DNA from: Pseudomonadota bacterium
GTDB lineage: Bacteria; Pseudomonadota; Alphaproteobacteria; Rhizobiales; Hyphomicrobiaceae
DNA length: 64,000 nt
Assembly (NCBI GenBank): GCA_023423275.1
Contig: JAFAFW010000066.1
Coordinates: forward strand, 1-64,000
Direction: 5' to 3'
Shown here: positions 36,850 through 44,522 of the stretch, one piece after another
How positions within the stretch are numbered: the first letter of the stretch is position 1
Layout of the letters: each line of letters starts with the position of its first letter
The notes under the pieces: model-generated
Told to the model about the DNA's origin: nothing
Seen by the model: only the letters and a program-made list of their open reading frames with translations
Databases searched by the model: none
Position numbers and translations under genes: made by a program

Positions 36850-37149
36850 ATGGCTGCATCGGCAGCCGAGACCCGGCGAACGGTCCATGTTCGCATCGAA
36901 GGGCGTGTTCAAGGTGTGGGATATCGCGCCTGGGTCGCCGCGACGGCGACTGCGCTGCGCCTGGATGGTTGGGTGCGCAATCGCCGGGGCGGCACCGTCG
37001 AAGCCGTCTTCGGCGGGCCTGCCGACGCTGTCGCCGATATGCTGAAGCGCTGCGATCGAGGACCGGCAGCAGCGCGCGTCAGCCAGGTCATCGTGATCGC
37101 AGAAGGGCTCTCCGTTGACTCGGGTTTCGACGTGCTCGGGACGATATAG
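36850..37149 (+). CDS. acyP: Acylphosphatase
   Basis: The 99-aa enzyme hydrolyses carboxyl-phosphate bonds. The catalytic Arg26 is in [12 protein letters not shown], and Asn44 in [12 protein letters not shown]. Length matches the family (about 90-100 aa). It follows the gamma-glutamyltransferase gene by 10 nt, so the two are cotranscribed. The first 12 residues are an unconserved extension. Confidence 0.93.
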   Translation: MAASAAETRRTVHVRIEGRVQGVGYRAWVAATATALRLDGWVRNRRGGTVEAVFGGPADAVADMLKRCDRGPAAARVSQVIVIAEGLSVDSGFDVLGTI

Positions 37150-37159
37150 CCGGAACCGG

Positions 37160-38005
37160 TCAGAGCTTCGCAGCCTCGCGCCTTAGCCCCCAGAGGATCG
37201 GCTCATAGGCCTCCTCATCGCGAGATTCGGGGTAGATCGCATAGACCGGATAGACGAACTTGCGCACGCGCTTGGGCATGCGTAGCCGCCCGCGTGCGAG
37301 GTGCGGCTTGATCAGACGTATTGGGAAATAAGCCGACGCGGCGTTGTTCAGCACATAGGACAAGGCGAGCGGGCCCAGGTCCATGTTGAGCCCGGGCGTG
37401 CTCAGCTCCGGATGTGCGGACGCGTGATCGAGTTGGAAATCAGGCCCCCAGTTGATGAAGACGTAGTCGGATCCCGGGCGCCGCGGGAGGGACTTGCCGC
37501 TCGTGACGAGCACGAATTCCTCATCAAAGAGGTGCTCGACGATCAGGCCCGGTGGCTGGACGGGCCGATAGGCGACCGCGAGATCGAGTGTGCCTTCCAG
37601 CAGCCGCTGCGTCATCACCGAGGATCCACCGGCGATAGTGGAGACGGCGATATCCGGGATAGAGCTGCGCAGCCACGCCGTCCAGCGCAGCAGGAAGCCG
37701 TCCCAGAGGCTCATCGGGCCGCCGACGGACAGGTGATCGCGGTGCTGATCGGAAAGGCCGACTTCAAGCTGTGCGTGCTGCCAGACACGAACGATAGCCA
37801 GCGCGTGTTTGCGGAACTGTTCGCCGGCGGCTGTCATGGCTGCACCGGCCTTCGAGCGCTCGAAGAGAGGACGGCCGAGAAGATCCTCGAGTCCTTTGAT
37901 GCGCGCGCTGACTGTCGATTGCGTTATGTGCATCTTCCGGGCGGCTTCGATGAAGCTACCGGTCTCCGCGACGGTGAGGAACGTGCGCGCCAGATTGATG
38001 TCCAT
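37160..38005 (-). CDS. LysR-family transcriptional regulator
   Basis: The 281-aa protein has an N-terminal winged helix-turn-helix (MDINLARTFLTVAETGSF, then ARKMHITQSTVSARIKGLE) and a LysR substrate-binding domain from about residue 90. The ligand is unknown. I chose ATG 38005 because LTTRs begin with this pattern; ATG 38041 would add residues without SD support. A dyad with T-N11-A spacing is centred at 38081, about 75 bp upstream, in the spacer it shares with the divergent 31-aa peptide gene. It is convergent with acyP. Confidence 0.88.
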   Translation of the reverse strand: MDINLARTFLTVAETGSFIEAARKMHITQSTVSARIKGLEDLLGRPLFERSKAGAAMTAAGEQFRKHALAIVRVWQHAQLEVGLSDQHRDHLSVGGPMSLWDGFLLRWTAWLRSSIPDIAVSTIAGGSSVMTQRLLEGTLDLAVAYRPVQPPGLIVEHLFDEEFVLVTSGKSLPRRPGSDYVFINWGPDFQLDHASAHPELSTPGLNMDLGPLALSYVLNNAASAYFPIRLIKPHLARGRLRMPKRVRKFVYPVYAIYPESRDEEAYEPILWGLRREAAKL

Positions 38006-38071
38006 GTGCGAGAGCCTGCTGCCTTTCGGTCGATGAGCCAAGCACTGCGTCGCAAACTGGATAAAAACTAC

Positions 38072-38090
38072 CTATCGAAAGGTCCGATAG
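38072..38090. promoter_or_regulatory. Candidate LysR-type operator (T-N11-A dyad)
   Basis: CTATCG (38072-38077) and CGATAG (38085-38090) are an exact inverted repeat with a 7-bp centre; T75 to A87 gives the T-N11-A spacing of LTTR boxes. It lies in the 196-bp divergent spacer between the LysR gene (start 38005) and the Lys/Ala/Pro peptide gene (start 38202). It could serve autoregulation and control of the divergent gene. Confidence 0.45.
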
Positions 38091-38201
38091 AAGTCACCGG
38101 AAAAATCCGTTTGTGGACTCATTTGAATCTACCCACATTGCTCGCGACTCGGATTTTTCCGAGTCAAGTGCTCCTCTAATGGAGCGACAAACAGAAGGAC
38201 G

Positions 38202-38297
38202 ATGAACATGAAGGCGAAGGCAAAAGCTAAAGCTCCTGCGAAGAAGCCGGCTGCGAAGGCTCCGGCCAAGAAGGCTCCGGCCAAGAAGAAGAAGTAA
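38202..38297 (+). CDS. 31-aa Lys/Ala/Pro-rich basic peptide
   Basis: A short frame coding MNMKAKAKAKAPAKKPA and continuing with repeats of KAPAKK to a KKKK end, 31 aa. It is preceded by AGAAGGACG, a good SD four bases before the ATG. The composition resembles tails of histone H1-like and HU-like DNA-binding proteins; it has no structured domain. I infer nucleic-acid or polyanion binding. It is too short for standard gene calls. It is divergent from the LysR gene and 37 nt upstream of the next gene. Confidence 0.65.
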   Translation: MNMKAKAKAKAPAKKPAAKAPAKKAPAKKKK

Positions 38298-38334
38298 GCA
38301 GTTTTCTGTTGCGCCCGCAGCGTCGGAGTTGATC

Positions 38335-38670
38335 GTGTCGCGGATAGCAGCCCTGGTGGTAAGCGCGGCGGCGGTGTTGAGTGCGGAAGCCGCAGCAGCG
38401 GTGTCACTGACGAACCGGGACGATCGTGACCATAAGGTGATGATCGTTGAGGGCGAGAGTCGTCAGGAGCATGTGCTGGCGCCGTCGGCGGTTCTTGACG
38501 GAATCTGCCAGAAGGGTTGCATCATTCGCCTCAACGACAGCGAGAGCGATGAGTACGAACTCGAGGGGAATGAGATCGTTTCCATCGAGGAAGGCTACCT
38601 GTACTACGATGGGCCGGATGCATCACCCGAGCCGGATACCGGCGAAGATGAGCAGGGGCGCAAGAAGTAG
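38335..38670 (+). CDS. Secreted acidic small protein, unknown
   Basis: The 111-aa protein has a signal peptide (SRIAALVVSAAAVLSAEAAAA) and a mature part with ICQKGCIIRL, a possible disulfide, and a long acidic stretch (NDSESDEYELEGNEIVSIEE) ending in a charged tail. GTG 38335 has GGAG 6 nt upstream; TTG 38329 is also possible. I do not recognise a family. It begins 37 nt after the Lys/Ala/Pro peptide gene and ends with a strong terminator at 38696. Confidence 0.7.
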   Translation: MSRIAALVVSAAAVLSAEAAAAVSLTNRDDRDHKVMIVEGESRQEHVLAPSAVLDGICQKGCIIRLNDSESDEYELEGNEIVSIEEGYLYYDGPDASPEPDTGEDEQGRKK

Positions 38671-38695
38671 AGGTAGGCGGGCGATAGTGAATTAG

Positions 38696-38732
38696 GGGCT
38701 CTGAGCCGTGAAGGTTCAGGGTCCTTTTTTTT
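38696..38732 (+). terminator. Intrinsic terminator, convergent with lipB
   Basis: A 12-bp stem pairs 38696-38707 with 38713-38724 (three G-U pairs, loop GTGAA), followed by eight T. It ends the plus-strand gene at 38335 and reaches the lipB stop at 38731. It is a clear rho-independent terminator. Confidence 0.85.
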
Positions 38733-39528
38733 ATGATTCGGCGCTGACGCTTTCGCTCGTGACGAGCGCATCAACTGTGCGACCGACCATGGGAACCCCG
38801 ACCCTCCGTATCGCCCCGAATCGAGCCGCGAATGTCTCAGCGAACGCATCATCGACAACGTTCATGTGGATATCGCGGCCCAGATCGGTGAGGCTCGTTA
38901 CGCCATGGCCGCGGATGCCGCAGGGTACGATCCCTGCAAAATGGGAGAGGTCCGGCGCCACGTTGAAACTCAATCCGTGCATGCTGACCCAACGCCGCAC
39001 ACGGATTCCAATCGCGGCGATCTTATCCTCGACGCCTGATCCTTTGTCCGGGCGAGGCACCCATACGCCGACTCGATCGGCACGCGTTTCGCCCACGATC
39101 TCGAATCGCGCCAGCGTCGCGATGATCCAATCCTCGAGAAGATGCACGAAGGCGCGGACGTCGCCGCAACGACTGCGGACGTCCAGCATCGTATAGACGA
39201 CGCGCTGCCCCGGGCCATGATAGGTAAATTGGCCGCCTCGGCCCGTGCGATAGACCGGCAACGTCCCTTGATCGATCAGGTCTTCGGGGCGCGCGCTGGT
39301 GCCGGCGGTATAGAGTGGTGGATGCTGTAGCAGCCAGACGAGTTCCGGGGCTGCCCTCGCGGCGATGGCGTTGGCGCGTTCATCCATGAACGCGAGCGCA
39401 TCCGCATAGTCCACCAGCCCGGGACTGACGGCCCATTCGACCGGGCGGCCCGATTGCGTGGTTACGCATATGTCGTTCTGGAGGGTCACGGTAGATAGGC
39501 CATACTCCACCTCGGTCGGGCAGGACAA
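38731..39528 (-). CDS. lipB: Octanoyl-[ACP]:protein N-octanoyltransferase (lipoate synthesis)
   Basis: The 265-aa enzyme moves octanoate from ACP to lipoyl domains. Family motifs are [30 protein letters not shown], the catalytic Lys in [10 protein letters not shown], and the nucleophile Cys in GIVPCGIRG. The chosen TTG start at 39528 has GGAGG 6 nt upstream; GTG 39489 gives a shorter but SD-less start. The N terminus up to about residue 30 is not conserved in LipB. It is convergent with the secreted protein gene, ending inside the terminator. Confidence 0.9.
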   Translation of the reverse strand: MSCPTEVEYGLSTVTLQNDICVTTQSGRPVEWAVSPGLVDYADALAFMDERANAIAARAAPELVWLLQHPPLYTAGTSARPEDLIDQGTLPVYRTGRGGQFTYHGPGQRVVYTMLDVRSRCGDVRAFVHLLEDWIIATLARFEIVGETRADRVGVWVPRPDKGSGVEDKIAAIGIRVRRWVSMHGLSFNVAPDLSHFAGIVPCGIRGHGVTSLTDLGRDIHMNVVDDAFAETFAARFGAIRRVGVPMVGRTVDALVTSESVSAES

Positions 39529-39683
39529 GCTTTGCCTCCGCGCCCCATGAATGGCTGGCCTGCGCCTCGGCGCCCTTGTGGAAAACGGTTAAGGGCACGG
39601 CGCGGCGTCTTGTATCGTCGGTACCTGCGAGGATGGCTTGTAGGCGGGCGATGAGTTTGATACAGGGACGTGTCCATCGGCTT

Positions 39684-39769
39684 GCGGTCGTGGCGGAACT
39701 GGTAGACGCACTACCTTGAGGTGGTAGCGCTCAAAAGGCGTGGAGGTTCGAGTCCTCTCGACCGCACCA
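39684..39769 (+). tRNA. tRNA-Leu(GAG)
   Basis: The cloverleaf is complete. The acceptor stem pairs GCGGTCG (39684-39690) with CGACCGC (39759-39765). A D-arm with GGCGGAAC..GGTAGAC follows, and the anticodon loop TTGAGGT carries GAG. A long class II variable arm (CGCTCAAAAGGCG region) and T-arm GGTTCGAGTCC follow, ending in ACCA. The CCA is genome-encoded. Length is 86 nt with CCA, normal for a leucine tRNA. Confidence 0.95.
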
Positions 39770-39811
39770 TGTTGAAGCTTGTGGACTTTCTCTATTTTGC
39801 GGTTTTGCAAG

Positions 39812-39856
39812 GATCGGGGCTGTCATGGCGCTGGGCGCGGCATGACAGCCCCGATC
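39812..39856. repeat. Perfect 16-bp inverted repeat downstream of tRNA-Leu
   Basis: GATCGGGGCTGTCATG (39812-39827) pairs exactly with CATGACAGCCCCGATC (39841-39856) around a 13-nt G/C-rich loop, 42 nt after the tRNA. No U-tract follows on either strand, so it is not an ordinary terminator. The rest of the 253-bp spacer to 40022 holds no gene I can support. A dispersed repeat or a mobile-element scar at a tRNA gene are both possible. Confidence 0.6.
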
Positions 39857-40022
39857 TGCAAGCAGGCGCTCCTCAGAGCGCAGGCTGACTATGCCGCGCG
39901 CCTGCGTTTCGCCGATAATCTCGTCAAACCGTCGGTTGACGGCGGGCGTATTCCCCGGCAAGGCGATGCAACTGGTAACGTGAGTGTTTTGATCGGCGAG
40001 GCCGATCGATATCCGGAGCTTC

Positions 40023-40979
40023 ATGCGAATGTCGGACCTCCCAAGCACCGTCCATCTGATGGAAGTCGGCCCGCGCGATGGGTTGCAAATCGAGCCGAAA
40101 ATTCTCTCTCGCGATGAAAAGCTGCGCCTCATCTCTGCCATCGAGGCGGCTGGTATCAAGGAGATCGAAGTCGGATCATTCGTGAATCCGAAGGCCGTGC
40201 CACAGATGGCCGATACGGCGGAGGTCTTCGAGGCGCTCAATCCCAAACCCGGCGTCATCTATCGGGCGCTTTGGCTGAATGCGCGTGGACTGGAGCGGGC
40301 TGCTGCGACCCGGAATGTCGATCTCGAAGGCCGGCTGCATCTCACGGCCAGCGAGATTTTCGTCAAGCGTAACACCAATCGGACGATCGACGAGACCTTC
40401 GCACAGGTTCCGGATTGGATCGAACGCTACAAGGAAGCCGGTGTGACCGCGGATAGCGCGGGCATCATGGCGGCATTCGGCTGCAACTTCGAAGGTGATG
40501 TTCCGCCCGCGCGCGTCGTAGGCCTGATCGAGCGCCTCGATGGCATCCTCGTTGCGCACGGATCGAAGCTGAAGCACGTGTCCCTGGCTGACACCATGGG
40601 CTGGGCCAATCCACGCCACATCAAGACGCTCATCGGCATGATCCGCGACACGTGGCCGGATCTCACCCTGAGACTGCACCTGCACGACACGCGCGGTACG
40701 GCCGTTGCGAATGCGGTGGCGGCTCTCGAAATGGGCGTGCGCGAGTTCGACGGCTCGATCGCGGGTCTCGGAGGCTGCCCGTTTGCAGGTCATAAGGGCG
40801 CCGCAGGCAATATCTGCACCGAGGATCTGGCTTTCGTGTGCGAGGAGATGGGCGTCAAGACCGGGGTCGATCTCGAGTCTCTCGTCGAGGCAGCCAAACT
40901 TGCCGAGACGCTGGTTGGTCATCCTGTACCCGGCAAGGTCATGAAGGGTGGCCTGTTGAGCAACCTCCGCAAACACTGA
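40023..40979 (+). CDS. Hydroxymethylglutaryl-CoA lyase family protein
   Basis: The 318-aa TIM-barrel protein of the DRE-TIM family begins VHLMEVGPRDGLQIEP, the catalytic R-D-G segment. It continues with IEVGSFVNPKAVPQM, the metal-binding HLHDTRGTAVAN (His and His), and the GLGGCPFAGHKGAAGN loop with the mobile Cys. It splits HMG-CoA or a similar branched acyl-CoA. GGAG lies four bases before the first ATG 40023; ATG 40029 is alternative. It is the only gene between the tRNA and the acyltransferase at 41124. Leucine degradation is the usual pathway. Confidence 0.87.
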   Translation: MRMSDLPSTVHLMEVGPRDGLQIEPKILSRDEKLRLISAIEAAGIKEIEVGSFVNPKAVPQMADTAEVFEALNPKPGVIYRALWLNARGLERAAATRNVDLEGRLHLTASEIFVKRNTNRTIDETFAQVPDWIERYKEAGVTADSAGIMAAFGCNFEGDVPPARVVGLIERLDGILVAHGSKLKHVSLADTMGWANPRHIKTLIGMIRDTWPDLTLRLHLHDTRGTAVANAVAALEMGVREFDGSIAGLGGCPFAGHKGAAGNICTEDLAFVCEEMGVKTGVDLESLVEAAKLAETLVGHPVPGKVMKGGLLSNLRKH

Positions 40980-41123
40980 AATCGTACCTCCACGGGACAG
41001 CGCTTATCCCGCCAGATTTGTTAGCCTCTGCAACCTTGAGCCGGTAACGGTTTCTTTGAGCCGATCGGCTACGCTGGCTGTTCTGCGGTTCCAGAAAGTC
41101 CTGGGCCGGGGGAGGGTTCAGTT

Positions 41124-42338
41124 GTGCAGTCCACATCGCGTTCAGCAGACGCCGCCGGACACACCGGCGCGCCTGTATCCGGGCATCCCGCGCCAGTTGG
41201 GGCCGAAAGGCGAATCATAGCCCTCGACGGAATCCGGGGGCTGATGACGATCCTTGTGGTCATCTCTCACTTCTTTGCCGAGCTGCCGGGAGGCCTGAAC
41301 GTCTTCGCGTTCGGCTGGATCGCCGTCGACATGTTCTTCGTGCTGAGCGGCTTTCTCGTCGGCCGTCTGATCCTGGAAAAAGGCGACCGCGCCAATTTCT
41401 TCACCGTCTTCTACGTCCGCCGCGTATGCCGGACATTCCCGATCTACTTCTTCTGCGTGCTGGTGCTGGTTGCGCTGTTTTCTTCGATGCCGCCGACAAT
41501 CAGTGAGGCTGACGTCGCCTTCCCGACCTGGTCGTACCTGACGTTCACGCAAAACTTCTTCATGATCGCCAACGACAGCATCGGCGCGCATTGGCTGGCC
41601 CCAACCTGGACTTTGGCGGTCGAGGAGCAATTCTATCTCTTTGCTCCGGCCGTCCTGCTGTTCACGCCGCGACGCTTTCTCTTGCCGGTGCTGGTCGCAG
41701 TGGCCGCGGCGGCGGTCGTGCTTCGCGGTAGCATTTTCTGGTTTGGTTACGCGCCGATGGCGGCCTACGTCCTGTTTCCCGCCAAGGCCGATATTCTCGT
41801 CTGCGGCTTGATCGCTGCGGTTGTACTCCTTCAATCGCGTCTGGACTGGAAGCGGTATGACGATGCCTTGCGCGTCGCGCCGATCGTGCTGCTCGTCCTC
41901 GTGTTCGCGATCCGCGCTATCGAAGGCAAAGGTGGCATCGTATTCGAAACGACAGGTCATCTGCTTGTTTCGCTCGCGTCTGCCGCATTTCTACTGGCGG
42001 TCGTGCGCGGTGCGCCGGAGGGCAAGCGGCTGACGTCCAACGTGCTCTGCTTCTTCGGCAATACGTCTTACGCGGTGTACCTGACACACTTGCCCATTCT
42101 CTGGCTTGCGCATGGCCTTGTGTTCGGCGCGAAGCCGGCGCTGGTGAGCCCGCTGCATTGGCTGGTAACGTTGGGGGCAATGCTTGTCGTGGTGCCGGTC
42201 GGGTGGGCACTGACACGGCTCGTCGAGGAGCCCATCACCGCCTACGGCCGCCGCTGGAAGTGGTCGGACGAGAAACGTCAAACCGAACATGCGAGCCCGG
42301 TCGGCTTGAAGCAGGGCCTCAGCTCATCCGTTTCCTGA
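41124..42338 (+). CDS. Acyltransferase-3 family membrane protein (OafA/YrhL-type)
   Basis: The 404-aa integral membrane protein has about ten TM helices. The motif IIALDGIRGLMTILVVISHF near residue 32 and the FVLSGFLVGRLI segment are typical of acyltransferase-3, which O-acylates surface carbohydrate with acetyl-CoA. The GTG start at 41124 has GGAGG 7 nt upstream. It is convergent with the secreted deacetylase gene (42378). Which glycan it modifies is unknown. Confidence 0.85.
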   Translation: MQSTSRSADAAGHTGAPVSGHPAPVGAERRIIALDGIRGLMTILVVISHFFAELPGGLNVFAFGWIAVDMFFVLSGFLVGRLILEKGDRANFFTVFYVRRVCRTFPIYFFCVLVLVALFSSMPPTISEADVAFPTWSYLTFTQNFFMIANDSIGAHWLAPTWTLAVEEQFYLFAPAVLLFTPRRFLLPVLVAVAAAAVVLRGSIFWFGYAPMAAYVLFPAKADILVCGLIAAVVLLQSRLDWKRYDDALRVAPIVLLVLVFAIRAIEGKGGIVFETTGHLLVSLASAAFLLAVVRGAPEGKRLTSNVLCFFGNTSYAVYLTHLPILWLAHGLVFGAKPALVSPLHWLVTLGAMLVVVPVGWALTRLVEEPITAYGRRWKWSDEKRQTEHASPVGLKQGLSSSVS

Positions 42339-42377
42339 AGCGCTCACGGATCGTGCCGGGCGGCCCGCTTCCGCGGA

Positions 42378-43349
42378 TCAACGTCTGCCGAACACCTTGG
42401 CGCGCCAGTCGTCTTCCTCAACGGGCGGACGCGGTGCTCTCGCGGGCGCGGACGACGGTGCGCTGGCGGCTGGCTCTTGCGATACCGGCCAGACCACGGA
42501 CCGTCGGTTGAGCGTATTGCGAGAATCCGCGATCTGCTTTTTGCCCAAGGCCTGACCCGCCATGGCGTCGAACTCGGCAACGGTCACAACCGGCGCTTTC
42601 GCCACCAGATGCACCACGCGGAAATTCCGAGCTTTCAATTCATCGAGCAGCCCCTTCAGGCCACGCGCCGTAGAGGCCTGGATATCATGAAACAGAATGA
42701 TGCCCTTCTTTCGGCTCGTCAGCTGCTGCAGGATATTGCGCTGGATGACCGCTCCGCTTGGAGTGCGATAATCGTAAGAATCGGCGTCGATCGAGAAGAT
42801 ACCGATGCCACGTTCTTTCAGAAGGGCCTGGGCGCTCTGAGGATCGCTCAAATAGGGAAATCGGAAAAACGGGGCCACCGGCTGGCCGAGCGCTGCTTGA
42901 ACGGCGCTGATGCCGAGTTCGATTTCCTGGCGGGCTGCGGCAGGTGACAGCGAGCCGAGGTTCTTATGCGACCACGTATGCGTGCCGATGGTGTGGCCGC
43001 GGCGCGCGGTTTCCCGCAGCATCTCCGGATCCGAGATCGCCATGCGGCCGACCGAAAAGAACGTTGCCTTCGTGCAATGGGCATCAAGGGCGGCGAGGAC
43101 GGCGGGCGTATGCTGCCGGGACGGGCCGTCGTCGAACGTGAGAACGACTTCCCCGTCCTTCAGGAAATTGAGGTCTTTATATTGCAGGTTGCCGAACCGC
43201 GGACCGGCCGATGCGTCGATTTCGACAACACGAGAAACGCCTAGCGCGCCGCTCTGTGGACCACATGTGGCGGATACCGGCTGCGCGATCGTCTGCGGCC
43301 AGGAGCAAAGCAACAACGCCGCCATGGCGACGGCTGCGGTCGCGCGCAT
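42378..43349 (-). CDS. Secreted polysaccharide deacetylase (NodB domain)
   Basis: The 323-aa protein has a signal peptide (MRATAAVAMAALLLCSWPQT) and a NodB domain at about 55-250. The metal motif is LTFDDGPS, then GTHTWSHKNL (HxxxH) and the arginine motif FFRFPY; HDI near the end is the catalytic His. The tail after 265 is Pro/Ala-rich with a basic FGRR end. It probably removes acetyl groups from peptidoglycan or an exopolysaccharide; the substrate is not readable. It is convergent with the acyltransferase-3 gene. Confidence 0.87.
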   Translation of the reverse strand: MRATAAVAMAALLLCSWPQTIAQPVSATCGPQSGALGVSRVVEIDASAGPRFGNLQYKDLNFLKDGEVVLTFDDGPSRQHTPAVLAALDAHCTKATFFSVGRMAISDPEMLRETARRGHTIGTHTWSHKNLGSLSPAAARQEIELGISAVQAALGQPVAPFFRFPYLSDPQSAQALLKERGIGIFSIDADSYDYRTPSGAVIQRNILQQLTSRKKGIILFHDIQASTARGLKGLLDELKARNFRVVHLVAKAPVVTVAEFDAMAGQALGKKQIADSRNTLNRRSVVWPVSQEPAASAPSSAPARAPRPPVEEDDWRAKVFGRR

Positions 43350-43667
43350 TCACAATCCTCCGGTAAACCCCGTATCCCTCGATAGCTTCGACTATAGGAG
43401 GGGGTAAGGGCGCGCTGCAACCCATTGGAAAACAGAATACCGCCCCAGCAAGCGCAGCACGGCACGCGTGTTGCCCATTGGCAGCAATGCCAACATGACA
43501 CATTCCCCAGCCGCCGAAGGCGCCGAGTGAACAAAACCCCTGACCTTATCCTGCGCGGGATTGTGGCGGCACGGAGGACACGCAACACAGATACTGGCCC
43601 CGGATACGCGATTGTGCCAGCCTTGTGCCGCAAGACAACGGTGTCTGAGACGAGGGGCAAGGCATTC
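43350..43667. other. 318-bp divergent spacer without a supported gene
   Basis: This spacer between the minus-strand deacetylase and the plus-strand exported protein holds no frame I can support. A frame runs through it in phase with the plus gene from 43425, but it starts with no SD and the translation is full of low-complexity Arg and Thr, unlike a signal-bearing protein. It probably carries both promoters; I see no clear -35/-10 pair or operator. Confidence 0.5.
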
Positions 43668-44078
43668 ATGCGATCCATTTTGATCGCCTTGGTACTCATC
43701 GGGAGCTGGTGCGGGAGCCCGCTCAGAGCGGCGGAGCCTGCGACAATGGATGTCCCGCTGACCGAGGTTCTGAACGCCACGTCGCGCAACGCCGCGCTCT
43801 ACACGTCGATTCGCCTTCAGCTCTGGCGTTCCAAGGTCGCTCTCGCGGATGTGGCGTGTCAGGGCCACCGCTTCGACAGCTCATGGGCTCGGCTCGTCGG
43901 CACTCATTTCGGGCCGTATGAATGTCCGATCGGCAAGCGAACGGTCTTCATCACGGCAACGCAGAGCTATTATGATGACCGCGGCCGGAAACTCATGGCG
44001 GTGGATCCCGCGTTGCCATCGAAGGCGGCGCGAATCGCTGAAACCAATTTCAAGTGGCGCTGGAGGGACGTGAAGTGA
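43668..44078 (+). CDS. Exported small protein, unknown
   Basis: The 136-aa protein has a signal peptide (MRSILIALVLIGSWCGSPLRA, cut near AEP). The mature part has ATSRNAALYTSIRLQLW, two cysteines (VACQGHRFDSSW and PYECPIG) that could form a disulfide, and a C-terminal KWRWRDVK. I do not recognise a family. I chose ATG 43668, with AAGG five bases upstream; the much longer upstream frame is rejected. The stop overlaps the start of the GNAT gene by 4 nt, so the two are coupled. Confidence 0.72.
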   Translation: MRSILIALVLIGSWCGSPLRAAEPATMDVPLTEVLNATSRNAALYTSIRLQLWRSKVALADVACQGHRFDSSWARLVGTHFGPYECPIGKRTVFITATQSYYDDRGRKLMAVDPALPSKAARIAETNFKWRWRDVK

Positions 44079-44518
44079 GTGTGCGGGTCAGGCGCCTTGA
44101 GGCGCGCGACAAGGCGGCATGGCAGGCGCTGTTCAAGGGATATATCGCGTTCTACAAAGCGACGGTCGCCGACGACGTGATCGAGCAGACATGGTCGCGA
44201 TTGATGGCGGCCGAGCCCGGTTTCCATATCGCGCTCGTGGCCACCAATGAGCAGGACGTCCCGGTCGGTCTCGCGCACGTCCTGTTCCATCGCTCGACAT
44301 GGTCGCCGACCTGGTATTGCTATCTGGAAGATCTGTTTGTTGATCCAGCGCAACGTGCGAAAGGCGCGGGGCGCGCCTTGATCGAGGCGACCTACAAGGA
44401 AGCCGACGCGCGCGGCTGCACCCGCACGTATTGGGCAACGCAGGAATTCAACTACAAGGCGCGCACGCTTTACGATCAGGTCGCGACCAAGTCGCCGTTT
44501 GTGCAGTATCGGCGCTGA
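44075..44518 (+). CDS. GNAT-family N-acetyltransferase
   Basis: The 147-aa enzyme shows the GNAT segments VRVRRLEARDKAAWQALF, CYLEDLFVDPAQRAKGAGRALIEA (acetyl-CoA loop QRAKGAGRAL) and FNYKARTLYDQV. Acceptor unknown; the shape YLEDLFV..R..G is that of small-molecule or polyamine acetyltransferases. I chose GTG 44075, which overlaps the previous stop by 4 nt and has GGAGGG 7 nt upstream. It is coupled to the exported protein gene. Confidence 0.84.
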   Translation: MSVRVRRLEARDKAAWQALFKGYIAFYKATVADDVIEQTWSRLMAAEPGFHIALVATNEQDVPVGLAHVLFHRSTWSPTWYCYLEDLFVDPAQRAKGAGRALIEATYKEADARGCTRTYWATQEFNYKARTLYDQVATKSPFVQYRR

Positions 44519-44522
44519 GAGC

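Noticed and set aside
38129..38407. Hydrophobic minus-strand frame (Phe/Ala/Gly rich) opposite the KAPA peptide
   Set aside because: Its membrane-like composition is the antisense of Lys/Ala codon repeats; the sense frame has a good SD.
39589..39810. Small minus-strand frame through the tRNA-Leu
   Set aside because: The peptide is the well-known antisense translation of tRNA genes.
43425..43667. N-terminal extension of the exported protein at 43668
   Set aside because: It lacks an SD, is low-complexity Arg/Thr, and would bury the signal peptide.
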